Source of the DNA: Turbatrix aceti
Lineage: Eukaryota > Nematoda > Chromadorea > Rhabditida > Panagrolaimidae
Length of the DNA stretch: 64,000 nucleotides
Direction: 5' to 3'
Assembly: GCA_963969345.1 (NCBI GenBank)
Contig: OZ017770.1
Span: forward strand, 319,246 to 383,245
The position numbers and the translations under genes were made by a program. A model generated the notes under the pieces. The model made no database searches, had not been told where the DNA came from, and saw only the letters and a program-made list of their open reading frames with translations. This document shows positions 33,290 to 46,600 of this stretch, in pieces; within the stretch, counting starts at the first letter, position 1, and every line of letters begins with the position of its first letter.

Positions 33290-34022
33290 GTTAGTATTTA
33301 GTGGTAAATTCATTATTCTCCTCTATGTAAAGCTCATTCCAAAGCTGCGCAACGCGAAGCATCCCCCCAAACGCCCCCATTCCCAGTAAGCAAAAAAACA
33401 TGTCGCAGCGCCGCCCGGCTACTGGACAGAAGAAGATGACGTCGCGGTGCTCACACGCTGCCGGACGGATGAATGCTTCACCGGTCGACTCTAAGGCCCT
33501 GCCGGGAGCGATGGACGGCTTCAATGAACAGTGGCTCACGGGTTCTTCCGTTCAGGAAGCCTACAATTCCTCGAAGCGGGTAGCTCAAGGCCTTGCCGTC
33601 GACGAGGGATGATTGAATTGCTTCGCCTAACCCGATGTAGGCCGAAGCGATGGAGCGAGTTGAAAGTTGTCCACCCGCACGGTCAGTCGAAGACTGATCC
33701 TTAATAAAGACACAATCAGGGGGAGGAGACAGACCAATCCAGAAAGGGAAAGAACCACCCCGGTAATCGTGTATTCAAATTTGGAGGCGAGATAAGGCAG
33801 CTTTCCCCCTCAATAGGACGCTTAACGAGCTCGGAGAGCGTGTGAACGGTCGAGCGAGGGGCGCGATAGAGCTCGCGTTCGGTAGGATGCGACAAACAAA
33901 CGTAAAAAAGTTAGAATTTATTGCGTTCAAATTAATAAAACTAAACTATACATTTGCAGATCATGACATCACAGTAAGAAAATAACCCGAAAATTGCAGT
34001 AAAATATAGATATGGTCACGAG
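33290..34022. other. GC-rich island of unknown origin
   Basis: About 33340-33890 is clearly richer in G+C than its surroundings. A plus-strand frame at 33400-33612 (70 aa, MSQRRPATGQKKM start, AAGRMNASPVDSKALPG) and the minus strand are both open. I cannot match it to a gene or element. It may be a fragment of a mobile element or a repeat. Confidence 0.3.
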
Positions 34023-37000
34023 TCAGATTGAATTTGTATGCTCGGTTAAAGTTTTCTCCCATCTAAAAACTGTCTCTGTTATAAATGAAAAAATAAATAA
34101 AAAACTTACAATAAAAATGATTTGCTAGGAATAAAAATTTCCAAAGTTTTGCTGTTCTTCATTGTTATTTTAATTTCATGTCGATCATCTTTGAGTTCTC
34201 GAGTGGTGAATTTAAAGCCGCGCAAATCAAAAAACCGTTCGTATATTACATCCTGAGCAAACATACAAAATCAAAATTAGAATTACTACACAAATAACTT
34301 ACATAGCGAGCAGCGTAGATAAACAGCACATCGTCATGACTCAGCCTTGCATATCGCATACGAGTTTCATTTTTCAGCCACATCTTTCCGTGAACAGCAT
34401 AATCGGGTGAATCATCAAGCCTTTGGGAGCGAAGCTTTTGTCCATTCCGTGGAGCGGTAAACAAATCCTTAATAGGTTTCAGCTTTCCGTCCTTAAACTT
34501 GATGCGTTGATCCATGTTGAGAGAAAATGAATTATTGTAATCCGTAATTGAATCAATCATTGACAAAGGAAACAGCGTGCCATTTTTCACTAAAAAAATA
34601 TGATAAGGTTTTCTTCGTATTATTTTGCATCTTACGTTCGTCTAGAATCTCATAGTAGCAAGCTGCGCAAACGCGATTCACATCATATCCAAGAGTAGCA
34701 ACAGGTGCAAAACCATTGCAGCCCGAACAAATTATGCATCCACAAACTCGACAATGATGACGTCGGACCAAAACGTTAAATACTCTATGGCAACCATTCA
34801 TCATGCACATTGAAGCATCGTCATCGGGAATCCAAAGAGCAGAAAAACTTGTCTTAGCATTAATGGCCGAAGTCGTCTGCCGACGCCGGTTGACTTCAAG
34901 TGCATTATTCTGCGCACGTTTAAGTTCGTCTACCCAATTTTTACACTCTGCTTTAGTGGAACAAAGGTATGCGGCTGACTTGACTGGAGAAAGAAGCTCA
35001 AACCAGCAATCGCGTTCGACGTTGTCATCGACTTTGATTTCCATATCTAGCACAGAAATTTCGTAGATTTTTTCGAAGTCGGTATGACATAATAACACGA
35101 TGTCTGAAAACTACAAAAACAAAAAAAGCATATGCACAATGCCGTGTGAACTATCAAACTCACTAAGTAAAGTAGTCTGTCAACAAGACCCTTTCTGGCT
35201 TGTCGCTTGACCCTTCCTTCCTTGATAAATCGTCTATCAGGTTTAATTACTTCAAACGAACTTCCGAATCGCGCTTGAAGCTCCATAAGATACACTTGCG
35301 CTTCGGAGAATTTGAGTTTCTCGTTCATCTTGTTACCATTTTCAATAAGTTTCTTCTGCACTTCTTCGGCCAACATCAGTTCGTCTTTGAAATTTAGTAC
35401 CTTTAATTCGTTAATATAACGATCGATAAACATTTTGTATCGAACAAAATTTTGATGAACGAGATCCATCTGATGGATAAATGTGACACCCGTTTCCGGT
35501 TTAACCGTGCTGGAAACGGGTGAAGTATAATACATGTTTGAAAATCTGGATTCATATACACTGGGATCATTCATGACCTGACGTTCAAACTAAAATAGAG
35601 TCTTTGTTATTTTGTTTTAGTTTCAAAACCAACCTTTCTGGTCGCCGTTTCTAACGCCTTGTTGTTTTGCAGTGCATAGCCGTATTCCTCACAAAGTTTT
35701 TGCTTATTAAGAATGTAGTCCAAACAAAGTTGCAAAAAATCTACGTTTCGCAGAAAAACGTTAGCCAGCTTTGGTGTTCTTGAGTCCCAGACTTCACCAT
35801 TCTCGTTGACAACAAGATTAGTGAGATCGCGAAGAAACTCTTCGTGTGCCATTAGAATAGGCGACAGCAGTACCACAATTTCGTTGACGACATCGTGATA
35901 TTTGGACTGCCTGTTTCCGTTGGATTTGATCTCAACATTTGTGAGGTACTCAGGATATTTGCGCACCATAAGAGAAAGCATTTTGACAAAGAACTCTTCT
36001 TTCATGCAGATTTCCAAAACCAGTCGTTCAATATTTTCCAGACTTTTTGAATTGTTTTCATTGTTGTATTTTGGTCTAAAAAAGGTTAAAATAAGTCATG
36101 CCTGTTATGCATATGACTTACAGAGGAGTCGGAGCATCGGGTACACGCATGCGAACCTCTTCGGTATCGATGAGTTCGTCATCTGAGATAGTGTAACCGT
36201 TGACATGCTCTGCATGAGATGGCAATTGAATTTTCATACCAGCGAGGTTAGTAAAAAATCCATTTCTTTTCATTTCGTTGATTACAGACGTGTGTAGCGT
36301 GTCGGTTTTGATCAATGAGTTTCGAGGACTTTCATCAGGAGTTTCTATAAGCCTGGACGAAATCGGCAAATCATCGCTTTCACTGCTGCTACCACTGCAC
36401 GGCTCGTCCATTCTTGTGTCGTCTTCAGAGACAGGATAAGAAGCAACAAGGTCGTCATCGGTCGATAACAAAATTGCCTGAGAATCCATGGAACTAAAAA
36501 TGAATGATTGTGAAAAACGATTTTTCATGATGCATACAAAAAGCAAGCCTCAGTCACAAGCCAGCGTAGTGGCAGCTGAATAAAGCTTAAAAGCTTTTTC
36601 TAAAACGACAACAATGCTCCAACCTGTTGAATTGAAGGTGATTGGCCAAAAGAAGGGCAGAGCAGCGAAGAGCACTCAAGCCTCTATTATACAGATCATC
36701 CATGTTTTATTGTCGATAACTAGCCAAGCACAAAAAAATACTCACATTATTGATCTGCGCATAAGTCAATCAGAAAAAAATAATGCAATGATGACTCCTG
36801 TGCAAAAAGACTCTCTCTATGGTAAAGGCGAAAAGAGGATCAATGAGCGCAAACAGGTTGTTCTAGTGTCATAATCCGTACTAGCAACCCACCCTAGAGC
36901 GTTTATGTTTTGCTTTTTTTTCACTGTTCACAAAATCGCACGAGACATAAATACATACCATGCAGAATGCGGATGAGTCGAAGTCGAGGGGACATGTTGA

Positions 37001-37475
37001 GTGTGATTCTGCTCTGTTGAGTGTCCATTCGTTGTAGAGGCAGCTTCTGAAGGTAGCGCATTCACGTGTGGAAGTTGAAGAATTGGTGAGTGAGAAGGGG
37101 TAGCGTGCCTCGGCACGGGAGGAGGAGGTACCGTGCGTGGCTAAAATGGAATTCGTTCATTATGCTTATGATTAAACCGTTTTGATTTAAATAATGGACT
37201 TAAATAAAGTTGAGACAGCATTAAATATTTGATGAAAAAAATACCTTAGGTAATAGTTTAGGCTTTTGAGGTATCGCTGGTTTTTGCTTCGAATTAGGTA
37301 CAATAGGCTTTCTGTCAAAGTCTAAAAAACAAAAGTTGAACAGAAAATTTTTTTTAAACCCACGATTTCGTAAATTTTGTACATGCGTTGGCTTTGCATG
37401 ACTGGATGACTCGGACTCGAAGCGAGCTTTAATGTCCCTCACTGAAGGCTGATTATGTGCCTCTGAATTTGACAT
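34023..37475 (-). CDS. FGD-type RhoGEF with PH, FYVE and PH domains (EXC-5-like)
   Basis: Ten coding exons: 37475-37364, 37321-37245, 37140-36959, 36493-36122, 36075-35634, 35589-35164, 35110-34636, 34589-34303, 34252-34110 and 34062-34023. The sum is 2556 nt (851 aa). FGD proteins activate Cdc42 and control actin; C. elegans EXC-5 shapes the excretory canal. The order is a disordered Pro/Ser/His-rich N terminus (SVRDIKARFE near the start), a DH (RhoGEF) domain about residues 255-470, PH1 (RFIKEGRVKRQARKG), FYVE near 630-690 (WIPDDDASMCMMNGC, then VRRHHCRVCG), and PH2 ending in the classic Trp helix (WEKTL). Taken together this is the FGD layout. The last exon is only 40 nt and supplies that Trp. 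The exon 3/4 intron is 465 bp; others are short. A 42-bp intron follows exon 1. Confidence 0.9.
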
Positions 37476-37943
37476 CAAACCAAAAAGACACTCTCCAATG
37501 AGCGTTATTAACTCATTTACAAACCAGGTTAATGGAAAGAACTTGACAACACAAACAAAAAAATCATCAATGACTCATCAAAATCACTGCGCACGGGTAG
37601 GAAACTTGGTTGACGTTAGCATTTATCTAAAAGTTTGAATCATAATTACGCATTGAGTTATAATACAATGCAATCAACCCACAACCGACACGCGTAAATC
37701 AATATCGAGAAGAACAAGAAGGAAGAATTCGGGAATCGCAGAGCTTGAAATCACTTTTAAGCCATTATGACTTACTGGTTGTCGCGTTACGCCAAGCAAA
37801 TATGATTGTAGATGTAAGCATTTTTGCTCTGAATTGTCTTTCATGTTTACCATTGCTTTTATGAATGCATTGTCGTTATTTATTGTCATAGTTTGTGATT
37901 AATATTTGATGTACTATTCCAGGTAATTTTTCACACATTTGAT
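37476..37943. other. Divergent promoter region
   Basis: It lies between the FGD gene (-) and the small secreted protein gene (+). It is AT-rich and no motif is clear. Confidence 0.4.
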
Positions 37944-38216
37944 ATGCGGCAATACAAGCATTTGGGATACGCAGTTGTCGGTAAGTTTTTTCTCTTTCAT
38001 TTTCACGCTAATTCTTTCCTTTCAGTTCCTGTTTGTCTATCAGCTTCTGATAACAACAATGATGCTGTTGTAAACGTCCAAGTCGATGCAACAGCTCACA
38101 CGGAAAACAAAAAAGTTATCACGGAGACCCAACATTACGAGATGTCACTTAGCGACTTCCAACGGTTTATCGCCAGCCTCAAGAACGCAATTGATTCCGC
38201 GTTGCATACAGTTTAA
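37944..38216 (+). CDS. Very small secreted protein, unknown family
   Basis: Exons 37944-37980 and 38026-38216 make 228 nt (75 aa). The N terminus (MRQYKHLGYAVVVPVCLSAS) resembles a short signal peptide, but the hydrophobic core is only moderate. The mature part is acidic and polar (DNNNDAVVNVQVDATAHTEN) and ends in a helix (SLSDFQRFIASLKNAIDSAL). The donor GTAAGT and acceptor CTTTCAG are strong and the phases agree. I do not recognise it. Its size and shape would suit a secreted peptide or small venom/host-interaction type protein, but that is a guess. Confidence 0.5.
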   Translation: MRQYKHLGYAVVGKFFLFHFHANSFLSVPVCLSASDNNNDAVVNVQVDATAHTENKKVITETQHYEMSLSDFQRFIASLKNAIDSALHTV

Positions 38217-38884
38217 TTGTATTTTTTACAACAAAGTAAAAATATGAATCATAATTGACGTCAATCTAACATTTCCTTGATATTTTACTAAATTTTCGTT
38301 GGTTTTTGTTTGATTTTTTTTATGCAAACACTTTACAAAGCACAACATAATTTTTCATTCATCACTTTTATATTCTAAAAATAGTACGACATTGATCAGC
38401 CCCGACGGGTTTGAAAATCAGGACTCAACAACTTTATGCGAGCCTCTTTTATGTAATGCAAAAAAAACGGACATCACGTTTTCCAATCCTCAATTGGGTT
38501 TTTTTTAAGCCAACCCTTTTCGTTCATTAAACATTTAGGATCGTATTGTCATGTCTGTTTCATGTCAAAAAACAGAAAACAAGAGGTTGCAAAAATACAT
38601 GTACAAAAAACAGTCTATTGATGCAAATTCAACGATCACAAAACGACAATTACAACTATTGGCATCAATCATCGACGACGGAATGTTTGTCGTTGACATT
38701 TGTACGGCGTTCGTTACTAACAACCACGATTAAGATCGGACAGACAATTAAAAAAGTGCTGAACGCTGTATAAATAAGTGGCCAAGTCTCTGCGTAACAC
38801 CATTTTTTCAGTCTGCAGCACTTTCAAACAATTATTACCTTATTTTTAGACCACACCTTTGTTGCCATTCTGTAAATAGATAAT
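38217..38884. other. Spacer, PAICS promoter side
   Basis: About 670 bp, AT-rich. Short open frames around 38546-38773 have no family signal. Confidence 0.4.
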
Positions 38885-40234
38885 ATGGCTTCTGGTGCAG
38901 AATTTCTCATTGCGGAAGGCAAGACCAAGCTGATTTACGCCTATGATGATGCTGTTTTGGAGAATCAACCTACTTTGGTGCTAATTAAAAGCAAGGATTG
39001 TCTGACTGCTTTCAACGCTGTAAGATCGGCGAACGTCGAAGGAAAAGCAGAGATTGCTAATCAGACTGCTGTTAATGTGTTCAAGTATCTCAATAAACTC
39101 GGTAGGTTTTATTGACGTCGATGTCTGTTTATGAGAGTTTTCACAGGTTGTCCGACTCACTTTGTCGCATCAGGAAAAAACAATGATGAATTTATTGCCC
39201 AAAGTTGTGCAATGATACCAATCGAATTTGTGGCTCGGAGAATTGCAACTGGTTCTTTTTTGAAGCGCTTTCCCGGAGTTCCGGCTGGAATGCGATTTGG
39301 CACGGTCAAAATTGAGACCTTCTATAAGGATGACGCAAACGATGATCCACAATGGTCTGATGAGCAGATTATCAACGCCGAGTTTAAGCCCAATAAGCTG
39401 CAAATTGGTCAGCGCGAGCTCACCTATATGAAGCACATGACAAGCTTCATTTTTCAAGCACTTGAACGAGCGTGGGCGATAGCAAGTTGCCAGCTGGTAG
39501 ATATGAAGATCGAATTCGGAGTTAATTCGACTGGAAAAATTGTTTTGGCTGATGTTATTGATAATGACAGCTGGCGTATCTGGCCGGAGGGTCAAAAAGA
39601 ACGTCAACTTGACAAACAAGTGTTTCGCGACTTACCTGAAGTCACTGCAGAAGCACTGCTGGATTTAAAAAAAAATTATTCATTGGTCGCAGAACTGACC
39701 CGACGATTTCTTCCTGCCGATTCCGATCGCAAGCAAAGTCGCATCGTCGTTATTGCTGGCTCAGGTGCGGATCGTCTCGATATTGATGACATAATTAAAC
39801 ATGCTAAACGCATTGGTATTCCCAGCATTTTCGCTCATGTGTCATCGGCACACAAATCAACTGCCCAAACACTGGAAATCATTCACCAATACGAAGGCAC
39901 ACCGACCGTTATTATTTGTATCGCTGGAAAAAGCAATGGTTTGGGACCTGTTATAGCTTCTAATTGTGCTCTACCAGTCATCAACTGTCCCAATAATTCC
40001 CCCGATTGGACTCCGTACGATATTTGGAGCTCCCTTCGCATGCCTTCAGGTGTGGGGGTTGTAACTGTTCTGGGTAATTCCGAAGCCGTTCTTGCTGCTG
40101 CCAAGATTCTCGGAATCAATGATCACATCATCGGTGGATCGGTGATGTTTCATCAGGCCGAGAATTTGAAAAGAATTTTGGATTCTGATGCTGCCTTGAG
40201 CGATGTTCAACTCCCTTTCAACGGAACAGTTTGA
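38885..40234 (+). CDS. paics: PAICS: SAICAR synthetase / AIR carboxylase
   Basis: Exons 38885-39101 and 39147-40234 make 1305 nt (434 aa), close to the usual 425. This bifunctional enzyme does two adjoining steps of de novo purine synthesis: AIR to CAIR, and CAIR plus aspartate to SAICAR. The N-terminal SAICAR synthetase part shows EGKTKLIY, KDCLTAFN, PIEFVARRIATGSFLKR, LADVIDNDSWRIWP and GQRELTYMKHM. The C-terminal AIR carboxylase part shows VVIAGSGADRLDIDDI, FAHVSSAHKSTAQTLEI, AGKSNGLGPVIASN, and RMPSGVGVVTVLGNSEAVLAA. The start follows 'ataATGGC' and there is no earlier in-frame ATG. An AATAAA lies at 40308. The gene is one of the few here with a single short intron (45 bp). Confidence 0.95.
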
Positions 40235-40307
40235 TTATTCATTCTACGTTTTTGTTTGTTTCAGTTTATGCTAATGTTACTCAGTAAGTTTTCTGCACGT
40301 GTTCATA

Positions 40308-40313
40308 AATAAA
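40308..40313 (+). promoter_or_regulatory. Polyadenylation signal of PAICS
   Basis: AATAAA 74 nt after the stop codon. Confidence 0.55.
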
Positions 40314-43300
40314 TTATAATTGCTTATTTTTAAACCATCCTCATTCAATTGAAAAAAAATAACATTTCTTTTTTTAAACGCAAGTTGCATTACTGAAGAG
40401 GTATGCAAATTACAGAACAAAAACAATGCGTGGCATATTGTTGGTTATAATTTCTTAAATAAACAGCAATTGGCCGTGTCCAATGTCCCAAAAAAGGTAT
40501 TTATGTGCTCTTTACATTTCAAATTTTTCACTTGTTTCTTATTCACGAATATGAACGAAGTGCAGACATTACTTATAGCTAATGATTTTTAAGCGTAGCT
40601 GTATAGATTAATTACCAGTTCAATCAAAAAGCTATTTAGTTTAAATTTGTATAGCTTAAGGTAAACTTTTTTGTTCGAACAAAAACATTGCATTATTGAT
40701 TGAAGATTAAGTCGTTGTAATCCTAGTAAAATTGATTAGCATTAAATCCTAAATCCGATGTTTCTTTGAATAAAAATCACTGCTTAAATACTTTTTGTCT
40801 AAAGCCATGGCAAAGCAAGTCGACTGGGTACAAATTGAGTACATCGCAAATGCCGCTCGTTTACGCAAAGAGGTCGAGGAGCACTGCCCCTTGAATTTGT
40901 AATACTCGTTAAACTGCTGGGCTAGGGCAACAATGAGGCTCGATGCTATTCTCTTTTCTATCGACCGTTCAGCAGTTAGGCAATAGTTTTAATGAAGAAT
41001 GAGTTTGTCGGATTTGTTTCTTACATAAAATGTAATTTGACAAAAACTGTTTTCAAAATGAAGCAAACGGAAACAATATTATCGTTACATTGTTTGCATC
41101 AAAATAGATTTTTTTGTTAAAACATCTGCAAATGATCAAGACAAGTTCTTCGAAAGACATGCTTGCAACTTTTAGCACTTTGCGTCTAAATTTCTGTTAG
41201 TTTTTTTTTGTCATATATAAAGGACAAAAACGGCATGTGCGCAACATTATTCAGGAGCATGAGAGGAAAAAATAATGTCTAAGGCATTTAGCAGCAAAAT
41301 AAATTTGTAAATGAAAAAAAGGTCAAAGGTGTTGAAGCCGGTAAATATTTGATAAGTGAAGAGACAAAGTCTGGTGGATATGCAGGACAGACTTGAAGAG
41401 GGGGTTATGAAGTTAGAGAGTTGTTGAAATTGCGACAAAACGTTGAGTAAGCCAAAAATCCCGGCGACCTAGCTAGTACGTCGGTTGTATATCCCCCGCC
41501 AGCTGCTGCGACAATGCTTTGACTTTGAGAGCGGCGTCAAACAAGATTGCCGGTGTCCGCTGTGAAAACTCGCTCAATTTTGGGTGAAAGGACTTGAGTT
41601 CTTTTTTTCTCTATACTTATTGGAAAGTTTTTTTGTCTCAAAAAACTCAATGCGCATCATGTATGACGCTTTTTGCCTTAGCAAAAATATAGAACGCGAC
41701 TCCCAAAAGTGGTCCCGCTTGTCGCTGAGCCGCCGCCCGTATGCCGACGTGAGGAAGGCGGGTAAGGGAAAAAATGTGAAAATGTGTGTTTTGGAAAGAG
41801 TGTTCGCTGGTTCACATATTTTCGCATGCGGCCTGCCAGAGACGACGGCGGCGCTCTAGGGCATGCTAAAGCTGCTATAGCTCTCGGTTTTGCTGTGGAC
41901 ACAAATGCGTTGTCTCAACTGCTAACCAGCAGAAGCAGGCAGGGGCTCAGTTAAGTCCGGGAGCGCAAGCACTGCTCAGGCTGTTAGGCTGAGCTCGACT
42001 TAAGGAATACCACAAAAACGACAACAAACGACGAAGGAGTAGGAGGAAAATCTCGCAAGTCGCTTCAAGTTTCTCAAGTTCTCCGGTTGTCTTTTTTTAC
42101 GCTCTGCCAGAAACAAACAATGCGATAAATGTTCATTTAGCCCGCCACCCAAGTGTTTTTTTGTTCTCGTTTTGTGTCATCTTTTAAATATTAATATGCT
42201 GATTTTTACATTTTTAAAATTTCCATTTGTTTTAATGCTCACTGTCAATTGCATGCTTACCGCCACTTTGGTCGACGGTCAGTCTATCCCTAGTATTGCT
42301 CTTTCGCGCACAATGTATTACGTCAATCTAAGATTATTCTCTGATATCCTTCCTTTTATTAATATCCTTTATTATGCATTATCGAGTCGATAAAGCAGCA
42401 GCACAGAACACAAGCACTGTACTCGTGGCTTCTCAGTCATTTGTTTGATATCCCATGAAGCATTTTTAGAAACCCTTTAAGTCGTCTAGTTTATGTAGAT
42501 ACTCAACGGCAAGTGCTTTGTCTAATCACTTTGCATCTGCTTTCTTATATTTGTCTTTTCTGTTAATGCAATTGTAATAATATATTCAATCACGTTACAC
42601 GTTTAACGGCGGGGTTGAGTTAATTGTCTTTTTTTTCGTTTTGGCTTTCTTTTGTTATACACTCATTAATTGTTTTAACTGAATGTTTAAAAAATAGCTC
42701 AACTTACCACACATTTTCTAAATACCCGCATTGCTTTAGCCGATGGGCTTTACGCGCTTTACGCTGTTTCTCCGTGTTTATCACAGTGATTGCTCCCAAT
42801 CAAAGTGAATGACGCCATCGATACACTCCTTCGACAATTACGACTACAAACTTTCCGCTTCACTTTTTTGTTATTTTTACTCGTTAGTTATGACAATGCA
42901 GTAATGGAAAGACCCGTTCTCTACGGCATTTATTGAGTGAAATAATTGTCCCACATTTTTTATTAACGGTGCAGGCCAGGCGGTGGTTGTGGTATTTGCT
43001 GACCAAGGCTGCTTTCCAATTTTTCTGCTGCTATCTTGTGGCTTTAAGATTTCACGATGTGTAACCGTATAAATTTGACACGTTGTTGTTATTTTCTGTC
43101 AATACTTTCCAATTAACTGCTCCCCATTTTGACTGACATTAACATCGTTTTGTATGTTGTAGCATATTACATGTTCTTTAACACCTAAGATGTTATAAAT
43201 AAAATGAACTACGTTTGTTTTTCGGCATTTTTTACATCTTTATTTGGTGTCTTCGTATGTAAAAAAATAAAAGAAGAACTACCGCCTTCTGCGCGTAATA

Positions 43301-43658
43301 TTTTTTTGCGTGTGCTTATGCGTGTCTAAAAGCCGATGGGAAGGAAAACGCGAGAGAAGGATAGTGTTGGTGTGATGACTGCTTTTATTTTTTTGTTCAC
43401 TGGACTTTTTATATCTTCTTCGTAGTAGTAGCTATTTGACCCAAGGCTTTCATTTCGCGCTCCTCCTATTTTCAGCTTTACTATCTGCCGCATACCGCCA
43501 AACACGGGCGTCGGCCTTTAGCCGCAAAGCAAGGCTGTTTTTGAAACAGCATAGACTCGGCCGCGTATCTGCAGACGCCATCGTTACCGGCCCAAATGCT
43601 GCCGCCAAAAATTTTACCCTACAGGTAGTTCAAAAAATCAAATCGGCGAACGTTCAAA
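40314..43658. other. Upstream region and possible 5' UTR of the Cav1 gene
   Basis: About 3.3 kb. A GC-richer block at about 41460-42000 and the open but ATG-less stretch at 43436-43658 may be non-coding 5' exons. No coding gene is supported. The first coding exon of the channel gene begins at 43659. Confidence 0.4.
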
Positions 43659-46600
43659 ATGTCCGGTGAGTATACTACCTTGCAAACGTAGTTTTCAAAT
43701 GATTGTGACGATATGCATACCATAATGTTTTCTCACATTCAAAACGCGTTTGTTTATGAGCCACAGGGACAAAATTTGTGTGCCCTCTCGTCGGCGTCCA
43801 TAGCTTCATTTATATTCAGAAACAGTCACAATTTCTTTTATTCACGAAAGAAGAAACTTGAACAGTGTCGTCACTTTGAAGCGTATCAAAATGGAGAACA
43901 TTTGATTATGCATACTTAGAAACATTATTTTTGTGCTGCACAATGTTGCCACTCGTAGAATTTATTTTTTCACACTCAGCCCAATAACAAAAAAATAGGG
44001 GGAATATTGTTTATCGTCTGGTATTATACCTAAATGGTTATCAATATAATAATAGTTGCTTTGTTCTTCATTATTGCTTTTTTATGAGAATTCCAATTGA
44101 AGACTCAAGTGAACTGCATTTTCAACGTTAGTTTTAACAGCTGTTTCCCATAACTTTTGGTTATACAGAACTGCTTTGCTTCGGCAAAAATGCAGCGGAA
44201 GTCAAACAACGGAATAAACAGTCTATTTTGATGAAATCACTTTTTTTATGTAGACTTTGCAAGACAACAACAATGGGAAATTGGAATGCAGAAAAAAATG
44301 ACACAAAAATGCATTATAGCTCTCAATGTGACCGTTTATTTCCTCCCCTCTCCTTGAAACATTGGTTGCGCAACAAGCACGACTAGAAGCTAAATAGCTG
44401 GAAACCCTTGAAATATTTTAGCTTTCGGATTTCTAATTGATTTTATTTGAAGGTTGTGCAAACTAAAATTTTTTTCTGCTTTTTTATGTTTGAGTCTATA
44501 TTATATTTAAAATCTGTAGCTGTATATCCTTAAGATTTCACAATTGATGTGCATGAAAAAAATTACTTGCAGAATTAAACATAAATTTTTACATCATTTA
44601 TAGTGTTCGCGAGCATGGTGCAGGGATCTACGGACGAAGAAGAACATCAGCAAGAGGAAGCCCGTACAGATCTATGGCAACAGACGCTGCAGGTATTTGT
44701 TTTCATTTTTTATGACAAAATTATGAGATAAAATTGAAACTTACAGGCAGCTGTTGCCGCTACCAGTCAACAAGACAGTGCTAGACGTCGGATGCAACAG
44801 CGAAAGCCCCTTCGCCAAACCAACAACCAAGTTGAGCGTAATGAGCGATCACTCTTGTGCCTTACTGTTAAAAATCCTATACGAAGAGCATGCATATCAA
44901 TAACAGAATGGCGACCCTTCGAATGGTTGATTTTACTTATGATTTGCGCCAACTGCATTGCTCTCGCAGTTTATCAACCATATCCAGCCCAGGATTCTGA
45001 TATGAAAAACTTTTTTCTGGTAAGTTTTGCATTTTGATTATTTTTGAGAGCTTTTTGTGGTGCTTTGGCATCTTTTTTGACTTTTATGGTGAATGCATGA
45101 ATATGAAACATGTCTTAATCATTTTTCGAGTATATACATGCGTAGCACTGAACCATAAAACGTAACAAATATTTCATTAACTCATGAATTAAAACGTCAC
45201 GTGCCAGCTAAAGCCGCTTTTGCGTTAGTCTGAATTTTTATTTCGTCGTTGATGTCATAAAAAGAAAAATTTACCTTGGTTTAAAATTGCTAAAAACGAC
45301 ACCAGTTTTTTTTAAACATTAGAACACATTATATTTAGCACATTTGAATGACGTGGTGCTAACAGGAAGTAACGAAAGTTTTTTAGGAGCAAGTCGAGTA
45401 TTTATTCATAGTCGTCTTTACTATCGAATGCGTGTTGAAGGTTGTTGCAATGGGCTTTCTTTTTCATCCAGGAGCATATCTTCGAAATGCTTGGAACATA
45501 CTGGATTTTATCATTGTAGTAATTGGGTAAGGCAACATTGATTTGAGAAAGCAAGCACTGATAATGACAATTTTATTGCAGTTTGGTCAGTACGGTTTTA
45601 TCCAGATTGAATATCCAGGGGGTTCAAGGCGACATCAAGGCTTTGAGAGCGTTTCGTGTGCTTCGGCCACTCAGATTAGTATCTGGTGTACCAAGTAAGT
45701 ATTTCAAAGTGGTAAAACGTTTAAAAATTTATTATTCAGGCTTGCAAGTCGTGTTGAATGCAATTCTACGTGCCATGATTCCTCTCTTGCATATCGCACT
45801 GCTTGTTATGTTTGTCATCATAATCTATGCCATCATTGGTCTTGAACTGTTCTGTGGCAAACTTCATGCAACGTGTGTAGATAGTGAAACTGGTAATCTT
45901 GCGCAAACGGATCCTTCGCCTTGTGGATTTTCTAACTCAGCATATCACTGCGAAGCGACAGGTGCTCTAGCTCAAATTGCTGCTAATCGATGGATATGCA
46001 GTACCAATACTACCTGGATAGGCCCAAACAATGGAATTACTAATTTTGATAATTTTGGCCTGGCTATGTTAACCGTGTTTCAATGCGTTTCACTTGAAGG
46101 CTGGACAGATGTCTTATACTGGGTAAACGATGCAGTTGGTCGTGAATGGCCATGGATATACTTTGTCACCTTGGTTATTCTTGGGTCATTCTTTGTGCTC
46201 AATTTGGTCTTGGGTGTTCTATCAGGGTAAGTTTTAATTCTGTAAAAAATGATTGAAGTTAGTCTTTTAGTGAATTTTCAAAGGAACGTGAAAAAGCAAG
46301 AGCAAGAGGTCTGTTTCAAAAATTTCGAGAGAAACAACAGCTAGAAGAAGACCTCAAGGGTTATCTGGATTGGATAACTCAGGCCGAGGACATTGAACCT
46401 GTAAATGATGACGACAACGCCGAAGACGAGCAACAATTCAACGGTTTGCAAATGTTTTATATTATATTTTACTTGCAAGACGTAAAAATTTGCAGATGAT
46501 CTTGATGAAGAAGGCGAAGAGCGAGTTGACGAAACAAGACCTACATGGATTACAAACAAATGGAGAAGATTTCAGAAATCCAATCGTCGATGTAGAAGAG

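Noticed and set aside
36614..36874. Plus-strand frame inside the 465-bp FGD intron
   Set aside because: No domain or splice signals; likely chance.
43436..43664. Open frame before the Cav1 start as an alternative N terminus
   Set aside because: It has no ATG at its start and its phase does not fit the next exon; the ATGTCCG at 43659 does.
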